DNA from: Gemmatimonadaceae bacterium
GTDB lineage: Bacteria; Gemmatimonadota; Gemmatimonadetes; Gemmatimonadales; Gemmatimonadaceae
NCBI GenBank assembly: GCA_017881545.1
Contig: JADGQU010000034.1
Location: 1 to 12,920 of the forward strand
DNA length: 12,920 bases
Direction of reading: 5' to 3'
Below, in pieces: positions 1 through 6,095 of the stretch. Below the pieces are notes generated by a model. That model ran no database searches and was not told where the DNA came from. It worked only from the letters and a program-made list of their open reading frames with translations. A program made the position numbers and the translations under genes. Position 1 is the first letter of the stretch. Each line of letters begins with the position of its first letter.

Positions 1-56
1 AGCAGCAGTCCCTGGCCGCGGAACGTTTGCCCTTCGCGCACGGTTGCCGACGTCAA
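1..56 (-). CDS. Probable start of a minus-strand gene, cut by the window edge
   Basis: A TTG codon at 56-54 opens a frame that stays open to the left edge (about 18 codons, MTSATVREGQTFRGQGLL). A good Shine-Dalgarno sequence, TAAGGA, overlaps the ubiD stop codon (TAA at 66-64) and ends 4 bases before the TTG, so translation coupled to ubiD is plausible. Only 18 residues are visible and no family can be recognised. Its place directly after ubiE and ubiD makes another quinone-pathway gene, such as a UbiA-type prenyltransferase, a reasonable guess, but that rests on context alone. A GTG further in (ACC-GTG-CGC) is an alternative start. Confidence 0.4.
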   Translation of the reverse strand, partial: MTSATVREGQTFRGQGLL

Positions 57-63
57 CGGATCC

Positions 64-1581
64 TTACCGGGCGTCATTGGCCTTCCCTTTTGTCGGTTTC
101 TCGTTCGAACCGAGGCCAAGCTTCGCCCACATCTCATCGACCTGCTTCTTCGTCTCGACGTTCATCTCGATCAGCTTCGGCCAGTTGCGCGTGAATCCCT
201 CCTCCGGCCACTTCCGCGTGGCGTCGATTCCCATCTTGGACCCGTACGTGAACGCCCTGCTGGAGTGATCGAGCACATCTATAGGACCCATTGAGAAGCG
301 CACGTCCCGCTCTGGATCGATGTGGTTGAGCGCCACCCACCACGCCTCCTGCACGTTCCGCACATTCACTTCCTTGTCGAGCACGACGATCACTTTCGCC
401 AGCGACATCAGTCCCTGTCCCCACATCGCGTTCATCACCTTGTACGCCTGCCCGGGATACTGCTTGTCGATCGAGACGAACACGAGATTGTGAAAAATTC
501 CCTCGGCCGGCATGTGGTAGTCGACGATCTCTGGAACCGTGAGCTTGAGTAGCGGCAGGAAGATTCGCTCGGTCGCGTGACCAAGGTAGTAATCCTCCAT
601 CGGCGGGCGGCCGACGATGGTACTGGCGTATACAGGTGTCCGACGCATCGTCAGCGCCGTGACGTGCACCTGAGGATACAGATCGGCCTCCGAATAGAAT
701 CCCGTGTGATCGCCGAACGGCCCCTCGACGACCAGCGGCTCCGACGGATCGATGTAGCCCTCGATCACGAACTCGGCCTCAGCCGGAACTTCCAGATCGC
801 AGGTGACCGCCTTCGCGAGACCGACGGGCCGCTTGCGCAGAAATCCGGCGAACAGGAACTCGTCGATCGTGGGAGGCAGCGGCGCCGATGCCGAATAAAC
901 CGAGGCCGGATCCGCCCCGATCGCGATCACGACGGGCATCCGCTCTCCCTTCTCGGCCATCTCGCGCCAGTGCGCCGCGCCGACCTTGTGCCGCTGCCAA
1001 TGCATCGCCAGCGTGCGCGGACCGAGCACTTGTACGCGATACATTCCAACATTCCTAATGCCGCGCTTGGGATCCTTGGAAATCACCATCGGCAGCGTGA
1101 TGTACGGGCCCCCGTCCTCGGGCCAGCAGGTCATGATCGGCAGCTTCGACAGATCTACGTCGTCGCCCTTCAACACGACTTCCTGGCACGCCGGCTTGCC
1201 GCTGCGCACGCGCGGCGGAAACTTGCCGAGCTCGAGGAGCCGCGGCAGCATCGAGAGCTTGCCCATGATCCCTTCCGGCACCTTGAGATCGAGCATCTCG
1301 GTGATCCGCGCGCCAATCTCGTCGAGATCGTCAACGCCGAGCGCGAGGGACATCCTCCGCATCGAGCCGAAAAGATTGATGACGGCCGGATACTGCGACC
1401 GCTCGCCGTTGTCGAGGATCACGTGCTCGAAGTAAAGCGCTTTCCCGCCACCAGGCTGCTTCATCACCCGATCGGCGATCTCGCACATCTCGAGACGCGC
1501 TCTCACCGGCTCCTTGATGCGCGCCATCTCTCCGGCGCGATCGATGGCTGACAGGAATTGCGAGATGTTGTCGAGGCTCAC
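64..1581 (-). CDS. ubiD: UbiD family decarboxylase (prenylated-FMN dependent), probable quinone biosynthesis
   Basis: This 505-residue protein belongs to the UbiD family of (de)carboxylases. They use prenylated FMN, made by UbiX, to remove the ring carboxylate of prenylated quinone precursors. Family landmarks include GMYRVQVLGPRTLAMHWQ (residues 179-196) in the cofactor-binding half, IEGYIDPSEPLVVEGPFGDH (273-292), and GRPPMEDYYLG with a helical C-terminal part. Length is normal for the family. The frame is open further upstream (an ATG at 1653), but I chose GTG at 1581 because it overlaps the ubiE stop in GTGA (1578-1581) and puts the start just before the conserved N-terminus (SLDNISQFLSAID). 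The C-terminal 15-20 residues are charged and probably disordered. Pairing with ubiE suggests menaquinone or demethylmenaquinone synthesis, possibly by the futalosine route, where a UbiD-like enzyme is expected. UbiD relatives acting on other aromatic acids cannot be excluded. No ubiX is visible here. Confidence 0.93.
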   Translation of the reverse strand: MSLDNISQFLSAIDRAGEMARIKEPVRARLEMCEIADRVMKQPGGGKALYFEHVILDNGERSQYPAVINLFGSMRRMSLALGVDDLDEIGARITEMLDLKVPEGIMGKLSMLPRLLELGKFPPRVRSGKPACQEVVLKGDDVDLSKLPIMTCWPEDGGPYITLPMVISKDPKRGIRNVGMYRVQVLGPRTLAMHWQRHKVGAAHWREMAEKGERMPVVIAIGADPASVYSASAPLPPTIDEFLFAGFLRKRPVGLAKAVTCDLEVPAEAEFVIEGYIDPSEPLVVEGPFGDHTGFYSEADLYPQVHVTALTMRRTPVYASTIVGRPPMEDYYLGHATERIFLPLLKLTVPEIVDYHMPAEGIFHNLVFVSIDKQYPGQAYKVMNAMWGQGLMSLAKVIVVLDKEVNVRNVQEAWWVALNHIDPERDVRFSMGPIDVLDHSSRAFTYGSKMGIDATRKWPEEGFTRNWPKLIEMNVETKKQVDEMWAKLGLGSNEKPTKGKANDAR

Positions 1582-2348
1582 TTGGTTCCAATAGAGCTGT
1601 TGGGACGTTCTCCGACGTGAATCGCCGCGACCCCTAATGACAGGCTCGACCACGTCACCTTCGTGAATCCGGCGTTTTCCAACTTTTTCACCAGCTCCTC
1701 TTCTACGGGAAAGTTTGCAACCGAGCGTGGAAGATAGTGGTACGCCGTCCGGTGTCCGCTGACGACACGGCCGATGAGAGGTAGAACGTGGTCAAAGTAG
1801 GTCCGGTAGAGGGCGCGGACGACGCGCATCCGCGGCGTGGAGAATTCGAGTATCACGAAACGACCACCCGGAGCCAGCACCCGAAAAGCCTCTTTGAGCG
1901 ATGCCTCGAGGCCCGCGACATTTCTGATTCCGAACGCCACGATCGCGCCCGCGAGCTGTCCAGAGGCGAGTGGAAGCTGGACCGCATCGGCCGTCACCGG
2001 CGCGATTCGCGCACCCCTCACTTTTTCCGCTCCGGCCTTGAGCATCGGCTCGGCGAAGTCAGCGCCTATGACCAGGCCACGAAAGCCGGGCAAACTCGAA
2101 ATCTCCGAGGCGACATCCATCGTTCCCGCGCACAGATCGAGATATCGCCCGGCCAGATCCCGCTCGACGCCCAGCCGGGCAATTGCCTGACGCCGCCATC
2201 GCCGGTCGATGTTGAGGCTGAGCACATGGTTGAGGAGATCGTATCGCGGGGCGATCTCGGAGAAGATCCGCTGTACGTACGCGCGCTTCTCAGCGCCACC
2301 GGCAGCGGCGGCACTGGCAGTCGCCCTGTCTATGTCGGTGGCCAGCAT
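1578..2348 (-). CDS. ubiE: Demethylmenaquinone/ubiquinone C-methyltransferase UbiE/MenG
   Basis: This class I SAM-dependent methyltransferase performs the final C-methylation of demethylmenaquinone (or the ubiquinone equivalent). UbiE signatures are clear: YVQRIFSEIAPRYDLLNHVL (24-43), WRRQAI (51-56), the SAM motif YLDLCAGTMDVA (69-80), FGIRNV (139-144), LKEAFRVLAPGGRFVILEFS (151-170), and a C-terminal part with YHYLPRSVANFP and GVAAIHVG. At 256 residues it is slightly longer than the usual 230-250, because of an Ala-rich N-terminus. ATG 2348 is the first ATG. A TTG at 2384 would add 12 residues that do not look conserved. Neither start has a well-spaced Shine-Dalgarno sequence, so the start is uncertain by a few codons. 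The stop overlaps ubiD's GTG by 4 bp, which implies translational coupling. The divergent sigma-factor gene begins 60 bp away. Confidence 0.94.
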   Translation of the reverse strand: MLATDIDRATASAAAAGGAEKRAYVQRIFSEIAPRYDLLNHVLSLNIDRRWRRQAIARLGVERDLAGRYLDLCAGTMDVASEISSLPGFRGLVIGADFAEPMLKAGAEKVRGARIAPVTADAVQLPLASGQLAGAIVAFGIRNVAGLEASLKEAFRVLAPGGRFVILEFSTPRMRVVRALYRTYFDHVLPLIGRVVSGHRTAYHYLPRSVANFPVEEELVKKLENAGFTKVTWSSLSLGVAAIHVGERPNSSIGTK

Positions 2349-2381
2349 CCACCGAAAGTTGTCCGGCAACGGTGCGCGGGG

Positions 2382-2395
2382 CAAGCTATCTTACT
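2382..2395. promoter_or_regulatory. Candidate shared -10 element in the 60-bp ubiE/sigma divergent gap
   Basis: The gap between ubiE (2348, minus) and the sigma gene (2409, plus) is only 60 bp and must hold both promoters. TATCTT at 2387-2392 reads as a -10-like box on plus, and its complement TAAGAT reads as one on minus. A plus start about 7 bases beyond it would leave a leader of roughly 10 bases, which fits the lack of a Shine-Dalgarno sequence before ATG 2409. No -35 box sits at normal spacing on either strand: TTGTCC (2359-2364) and TTGGGC (2419-2414) are 21-22 bp away. This is a weak call. Confidence 0.25.
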
Positions 2396-2408
2396 CGCGC
2401 CTCCTCAC

Positions 2409-3005
2409 ATGACGCCCAAGTCCTACACCGACGTATCCGACCAGCAGGTGGTCGTCTTCGCCCAGGAAGGGCGCGAGGACGCCTATCGCGAGCTGATCAA
2501 GCGCTATGAGCGACCCGTTTTCTCGCTCATCTACCGCATGGTGCGCGACAACGAGACCGCCGAGGACCTCGCGCAGGAAACCTTCATCAAGGTATTGAAC
2601 AACATCGACCGCTACCGGCCCGAGTTCAAATTCTCGAGCTGGCTGTTCAAGATCGCGAACAACATCACCATCGATCACCTCCGCCGCCGTCAGATCGACA
2701 CCATCAGCATCGAGGGCTCACCCGATGCAATTACCGCCGAGAGAGCGCGCGCGACCTCGGTGACGGTGACGAGCGGAGGCGAATCGCCACTGGAAGAGCT
2801 CGAATCGAAGGAGCTTGGAGAATCGATCGAGAAGGCGATTGCGCGGCTCAGGCCCGAGTATCGCGCCTGCATTCTCCTGCGGCATGTGGAGGACTATTCC
2901 TACGATGAGATCGCGGAAATTGTGAAGCTCCCGCTCGGGACAGTGAAGACGTACATCCACCGCGCACGGCAGGAGCTGAGAGAATATTTGGGGGACTTGA
3001 AATGA
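2409..3005 (+). CDS. RNA polymerase sigma-70 family factor, ECF (RpoE-like) type
   Basis: This 198-residue ECF sigma factor recruits core RNA polymerase to a regulon of its own. Region 2 spans about residues 25-95, with YRELIKRYERPVFSLIYRMV, the region 2.2 signature NETAEDLAQETFIKVL (48-63) and the region 2.4 segment SSWLFKIANNITIDHLRRRQ (76-95). Region 4 spans about 147-196, with LRPEYRACILLRHVEDYSYD and the helix-turn-helix EIAEIVKLPLGTVKTYIHRA (167-186). The two are joined by a long acidic, Ser/Thr-rich linker (96-145). The same frame is open far upstream into ubiE antisense, but ATG 2409 is the first codon before sigma homology. It lacks a Shine-Dalgarno sequence, so initiation may be leaderless or near-leaderless. 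It heads a plus-strand operon with a membrane protein in the usual anti-sigma position, suggesting signal-controlled release and perhaps autoregulation. Confidence 0.95.
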   Translation: MTPKSYTDVSDQQVVVFAQEGREDAYRELIKRYERPVFSLIYRMVRDNETAEDLAQETFIKVLNNIDRYRPEFKFSSWLFKIANNITIDHLRRRQIDTISIEGSPDAITAERARATSVTVTSGGESPLEELESKELGESIEKAIARLRPEYRACILLRHVEDYSYDEIAEIVKLPLGTVKTYIHRARQELREYLGDLK

Positions 3006-3103
3006 CCCGCCGAACCCCCTGGTTTTCACGCCAAAAAGGCTTGAAAAAATGGGTCAAAAAAGACCTGAAAAAGGCTGAAACTTCGCCCGTACCAATCCCG
3101 TAG
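3002..3103 (+). CDS. Candidate 33-residue cationic small protein between sigma factor and membrane gene
   Basis: I do not recognise this ORF. Its ATG (3002-3004) overlaps the sigma-factor stop in ATGA. GGGGGA at 2990-2995 lies 6 bases upstream as a plausible ribosome-binding site. It ends with TAG at 3101-3103, 19 bases before the next gene. The peptide has ten Lys/Arg against two acidic residues. Residues 11-26 (QKGLKKWVKKDLKKAE) would form an amphipathic helix with L14, W17, V18 and L22 on one face and lysines on the other. Such a helix could bind membrane, nucleic acid or the acidic linker of the sigma factor; this is inference. It could instead be a chance frame in an A-rich spacer, or the lost tail of the sigma gene after a frameshift. 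Only conservation would tell. Confidence 0.4.
   Translation: MTRRTPWFSRQKGLKKWVKKDLKKAETSPVPIP
3033..3080 (+). repeat. A-rich tract with a short imperfect direct repeat
   Basis: Inside the spacer between the sigma and membrane genes, AAAAAGGCTTGAAA (3033-3046) recurs as AAAAAGGCTGAAA (3068-3080), 35 bp apart, with one base deleted. Four A-runs of five or six bases fall in about 40 bp, a sharp change from the GC-rich surroundings. The repeat may simply reflect Lys codons of the small ORF, a DNA-bending or regulatory spacer, or slippage. Confidence 0.5.
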
Positions 3104-3122
3104 GTCATCACGTGAGGAACCC

Positions 3123-3641
3123 ATGATCGAGCACGATTTCCCCGAAGAATTCGTCCCCATTGCGGCCGAGCTACAGCGACTCCCCTATATGTCGCCGTCG
3201 CGGGATTTCGCCGATCGCGTAATCGCGAGAATAGACCGTCTGCAGCCCGCCGGAGTTGTGGCCCCCGTGAGCGCCTCCAGGCATCTGGAGCTGCAACAGG
3301 GTGGACAGCAGGCGGTCGTTCCGCGGCGTCGCATGGGCGTTGTGCGGGCTACAGGGACAGCGGTAACCGGCGTGGCCCTCATCGCCGCCGCCGCATTCAT
3401 GTTCTTCGAGATCGATATCCTCACCGCAATCCTGAGCGCCGCCACGGTCCAATACGCATTCGCGATCGCCGCGATCGGCTCGGAAATCGGCGCCCTGGTA
3501 CTGGGGCCCTCGACAATCGCTTACCTCCAGGCGGGCTCGCTTCAGGCCGTCGTTCTCTACATGACGCTCGTGGTCGGATTGTTCGGCGGGTACGGCGCTA
3601 TCCGGACTGCCGCTCATATCGCCAAACGCAAGGCGGCTTAA
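3123..3641 (+). CDS. Three-helix membrane protein in the anti-sigma position
   Basis: This 172-residue protein is probably the membrane-bound partner of the upstream ECF sigma factor. The cytoplasmic N-terminal part (1-70) contains MSPSRDFADRVIARID (23-38), a stretch typical of the region before the membrane segment in anti-sigma proteins. Three hydrophobic segments follow at about 76-95, 101-127 and 138-160, then a basic tail (AHIAKRKAA). No HxxxCxxC zinc motif is present and there are no cysteines, so it is not a canonical zinc-binding anti-sigma factor. TGAGGA before ATG 3123 serves as a ribosome-binding site. The gene sits 117 bp after the sigma stop (19 bp after the small ORF) and 4 bp before the next gene. 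The anti-sigma role rests on position and the short motif, not on a recognised domain. A structural membrane protein remains possible. Confidence 0.7.
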   Translation: MIEHDFPEEFVPIAAELQRLPYMSPSRDFADRVIARIDRLQPAGVVAPVSASRHLELQQGGQQAVVPRRRMGVVRATGTAVTGVALIAAAAFMFFEIDILTAILSAATVQYAFAIAAIGSEIGALVLGPSTIAYLQAGSLQAVVLYMTLVVGLFGGYGAIRTAAHIAKRKAA

Positions 3642-3645
3642 AAAA

Positions 3646-4593
3646 ATGAAATCCATCCTGCTGGGGCTTTCTCTATTTGCCGCGTCCGCGGCCGTGCAGG
3701 ATGCGCATGCTCAGCAGAGCGATGGCGTGAGATTCTCCGGATTCAGAGGATACGCACAGGTGACGACCGGTGATCTCGTCATTCCCGCCGGCACCACGAC
3801 CTCGGGCTCGGTGATGGTCGTCCGCGGGAATCTCGACGTCTACGGAAACGTCGACGGAGCTGCGACAGCGGTTCTCGGCGACGTGATCGTGCACGAGGGC
3901 GGAAGAGTTCGCGGCGGAGCGGTCGCCCTGATGGGACACGTGCGCAACGACGGCGGATCGATCCTCGGCGTCATCAAGGACGTGGGCGCGACTCACAACA
4001 GATCGACCGTCAGCTTCGGCGGCCGACCGCGGACGACACTCGGCTCCCTCGTCACTGCGGTCCTCTGGCTCGTGGTACTGCTTCTCGTCGGAACGTTCGT
4101 CCTCTTCTTCATGCGCGACTACTTCAAGCATGCCGTCGAGGTCGTCACCAACGAGACGGGCCGCTCACTCGTCACCGGAATACTGGGCGGACTGGCATCG
4201 ATTCCCGCTCTTGTCGCGATCATCGTAGCATTGGCGATCACGATCGTCGGGGTCTTCTTCATTCCGATCGGTGTCGGGGCTTTCCTCATCGCCGTGTCCG
4301 GAATCGCGATACTCGGGTTCCTCGCCGTCGCGCAGGTTGCTGGAATCGCGATCGCGGGAAAGCGAGATGCGGAGACTCCCGCCGGGCAGGAGCTGCAATT
4401 CCTCTACACCGGAATCCTCGCGTTCAGCGCTTTATGGATCGTCGCCGCGGCTTTTACGTGGTTCCCGATTCTGGGCGCGATTCTCAGAATGCTCGCGTTC
4501 TCGGTGACGTTCGTCGCGGTCGCTACCGGGTTTGGCGCGGTGATTCTTTCCTGGTGGCGCAGCAGGGCCAGGAAGAACGCAGTAGCAGTCTAG
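3646..4593 (+). CDS. Exported bactofilin-like (polymer-forming domain) multi-pass membrane protein
   Basis: This 315-residue protein starts with a signal peptide (residues 1-22, cleavage likely after AHA). A Gly/Val-rich repeat region follows (about 38-112), with short strands in a regular rhythm such as GSVMVVRGNLDVYGNVDG (54-71), TAVLGDVIVHEGGRVRGGAV and LMGHV. This is the pattern of bactofilin/polymer-forming right-handed beta-helices. After a linker, about five hydrophobic helices occupy 133-157, 174-203, 206-236, 253-275 and 280-302, ending in a basic tail. Classical bactofilins are cytoplasmic and lack signal peptides, so here the beta-helix should lie outside the inner membrane. The gene starts 4 bp after the previous stop, so the two are surely co-transcribed. 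The product may be part of, or a target of, the sigma-controlled envelope response. Exact function is unknown. Confidence 0.72.
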   Translation: MKSILLGLSLFAASAAVQDAHAQQSDGVRFSGFRGYAQVTTGDLVIPAGTTTSGSVMVVRGNLDVYGNVDGAATAVLGDVIVHEGGRVRGGAVALMGHVRNDGGSILGVIKDVGATHNRSTVSFGGRPRTTLGSLVTAVLWLVVLLLVGTFVLFFMRDYFKHAVEVVTNETGRSLVTGILGGLASIPALVAIIVALAITIVGVFFIPIGVGAFLIAVSGIAILGFLAVAQVAGIAIAGKRDAETPAGQELQFLYTGILAFSALWIVAAAFTWFPILGAILRMLAFSVTFVAVATGFGAVILSWWRSRARKNAVAV

Positions 4594-5708
4594 ACCAGCT
4601 CTTTCAGCCGTCCCGCTAGCTCGAACAGCGCCTGTGCCGCCGGCGTCTGCGGGTCGCTGACAACGATCGGCTCCCCGCGATCGCCCCCTGCCAGCACTCC
4701 CCCGAAAAACGGAATCTCGCCCAGTAACGGAACCTGGAGCTCGTCGGCAAGCCGCTTCCCTCCTCCGCTGCCGAAGATCCTGTGCTTCTCCTTGCAGTTC
4801 GGGCAGATGAAGTAGCTCATGTTCTCGATGATGCCAAGAACTGGCACTGCGACTCGCTGGAACATTTTCGCGCCGCGCAAGGCGTCCCCTGATGCGACTT
4901 CCTGCGGTGTGGTCACGATGATCGCGCCGTGCACCATCGTCGCCTGCACGAGAGAGAGCTGAGCGTCGCCCGTGCCCGGTGGCATGTCGACGAGGAAATA
5001 ATCCAGCTCGCCCCACTGTACGTCGCGCAGAAACTGGGTGATGATCTTCATGATGATCGGCCCGCGCCAGATTGCCGGCTGGTCGCGCTCGATCATGAAG
5101 CCGAGGCTCATGATTTTGACGCCATGGGCCTGTAGGGGGATGATCTTCTCGTTCTCCACCGGCGGCGGAGCATTGACGCCCATCATACGCGGGATGTTCG
5201 GCCCATAGATATCGGCGTCCATCAGCCCGACTCGCGCGCCCTGTTTCGCCAAGGCGATGGCAAGGTTGGATGCGACGGTGGATTTTCCGACGCCGCCCTT
5301 GCCGCTCGATATCGCGATGACGTGTCCGAGGTGTGGATAGGCGACGGGCGTGGGTGCTGGAACAGCTGCGCGCTGAGACTGCGTTTCCTGCCCTATGACG
5401 GGCAGCGTCCGCGACGCAACGGTTTTGGGAGCCGGAGGAGGAGCGGGCGAGGGCCTGATCGACTGCGACGCGTCCTTCACATCCACTCGCACATCAGTCA
5501 CACCAGGAACCTGCTGGAGTGTCTGCCTGACTTCGCGCACAACGGTGGCGTCGTCATCCGGCGTGAGGAAGAGACTGAGCCTCACCTTGCCATCGATGGT
5601 GGTCGCGATGTCGCGAATCATTTCGGCTTCGAGCACGTTGGTGCCGACGCGGTTGTTCCGGATGCGCGAGAGAGCATCCGTTACACGTTCCTGGAGATTG
5701 GCGGTCAT
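4590..5708 (-). CDS. mrp: Mrp/ApbC (Nbp35-like) iron-sulfur cluster carrier ATPase
   Basis: This 372-residue P-loop ATPase carries and transfers Fe-S clusters in the cytoplasm. An N-terminal MIP18/DUF59-like domain (about 1-80) is joined by a Pro/Ala-rich linker (82-125) to the ATPase domain. The deviant Walker A is SSGKGGVGKST (134-144), followed by MDADIYGPNIPRMMG (163-177), switch/Walker B VDMPPGTGDAQLSL (240-253), TTPQEVA (266-272), and the cluster-binding CPNC (302-305) in NMSYFICPNCKEKHRIFGSG. The DUF59 part lacks the usual DPE motif and the conserved cysteine near TPAC; it has LTPDDDATVV instead. ATG 5708 overlaps the stop of the upstream NifU-like gene in ATGA, so the two are translationally coupled. 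The stop shares CTAG with the convergent gene's stop, leaving no intergenic terminator. Confidence 0.95.
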   Translation of the reverse strand: MTANLQERVTDALSRIRNNRVGTNVLEAEMIRDIATTIDGKVRLSLFLTPDDDATVVREVRQTLQQVPGVTDVRVDVKDASQSIRPSPAPPPAPKTVASRTLPVIGQETQSQRAAVPAPTPVAYPHLGHVIAISSGKGGVGKSTVASNLAIALAKQGARVGLMDADIYGPNIPRMMGVNAPPPVENEKIIPLQAHGVKIMSLGFMIERDQPAIWRGPIIMKIITQFLRDVQWGELDYFLVDMPPGTGDAQLSLVQATMVHGAIIVTTPQEVASGDALRGAKMFQRVAVPVLGIIENMSYFICPNCKEKHRIFGSGGGKRLADELQVPLLGEIPFFGGVLAGGDRGEPIVVSDPQTPAAQALFELAGRLKELV

Positions 5709-5986
5709 CCCGTCGGCGCTTCCGTGGTGAGAACGGCTTTCAGCTCCGAGACCCTGAGCCTGAGCTGCGTCTCAATCCCCTGAATGAAGGTGGCAGGTGA
5801 GCAATCGCATTCCGGGCACCCGCCCTTGATCAAGAGCACCGCGGTGCCGCTTGCCGGATCGAATGTCTGTAGCTCGATCGCGCACTCCTCGATCCTGAGG
5901 ATCGGCAGAATTACCGCCAGCTCGTGGCGAATCTGGTGCTCGACATCTTTCTGGGGGCGGGATCGTTTGCGGCGAAGAACGCTCAT
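5705..5986 (-). CDS. Small NifU C-terminal-like Fe-S protein
   Basis: This 93-residue protein resembles the stand-alone NifU C-terminal (Nfu) domain, a scaffold or carrier that passes Fe-S clusters to apoproteins. An N-terminal helix region (VEHQIRHELAVILPILRIEE) is followed by strands (CAIELQTFDPASGTAVLLIK), then GGCPECDCSPATFIQGIETQ (55-74) and a terminal helix and strand. The family signature CxxC is present as C57-x-x-C60, with an extra C62; C35 is a fourth cysteine. Canonical Nfu domains have a CSGCP-type loop, so this is a divergent variant. It overlaps mrp by 4 bp, and partnership in Fe-S delivery is the natural reading. ATG 5986 is the first start. Its Shine-Dalgarno sequence is weak. 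Confidence 0.85.
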   Translation of the reverse strand: MSVLRRKRSRPQKDVEHQIRHELAVILPILRIEECAIELQTFDPASGTAVLLIKGGCPECDCSPATFIQGIETQLRLRVSELKAVLTTEAPTG

Positions 5987-6010
5987 GACCGCAAGTTAGG
6001 CGGAGGAAGG

Positions 6011-6052
6011 TGGCCGTGCTACACCGGCTTGAAATTCAGGCCACTCTAGCAC
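6011..6052. repeat. Two interleaved inverted repeats upstream of the NifU-like gene
   Basis: In the 109-bp gap between nrnA and the NifU-like gene, TGGCC (6011-6015) complements GGCCA (6039-6043), and GTGCTA (6016-6021) complements TAGCAC (6047-6052). The pairs cross, so both cannot form in one simple hairpin. The outer TAGCAC touches the candidate -10 box. It could be an operator or an alternative leader fold. The repeats are short and may be chance. Confidence 0.3.
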
Positions 6053-6080
6053 CTATAAGGGATCCAAGTCAGCCCTACAA
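6053..6080 (-). promoter_or_regulatory. Candidate sigma-70-like promoter for the NifU-like/mrp operon
   Basis: On the minus strand, TTGTAG (6080-6075) and TTATAG (6058-6053) are separated by 16 bp and resemble -35 and -10 boxes. A start near 6046 would give a leader of about 60 bases before ATG 5986. The position, in the only gap upstream of this two-gene unit, supports it. Confidence 0.42.
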
Positions 6081-6095
6081 CGAACTCTCCCTTCC

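Noticed and set aside
577..1551. A 324-codon plus-strand open frame opposite ubiD
   Set aside because: Low-complexity Arg/His/Asp-rich antisense of a clear UbiD; no ribosome-binding site or family signature.
1582..1653. A 24-codon N-terminal extension of UbiD from ATG 1653
   Set aside because: It overlaps the conserved C-terminal end of UbiE. GTG 1581, overlapping the ubiE stop by 4 bp, is the better start.
1788..2408. A 207-codon upstream extension of the sigma-factor frame
   Set aside because: It lies entirely antisense to ubiE and its near upstream, and has no sigma homology. The protein family starts at about ATG 2409.
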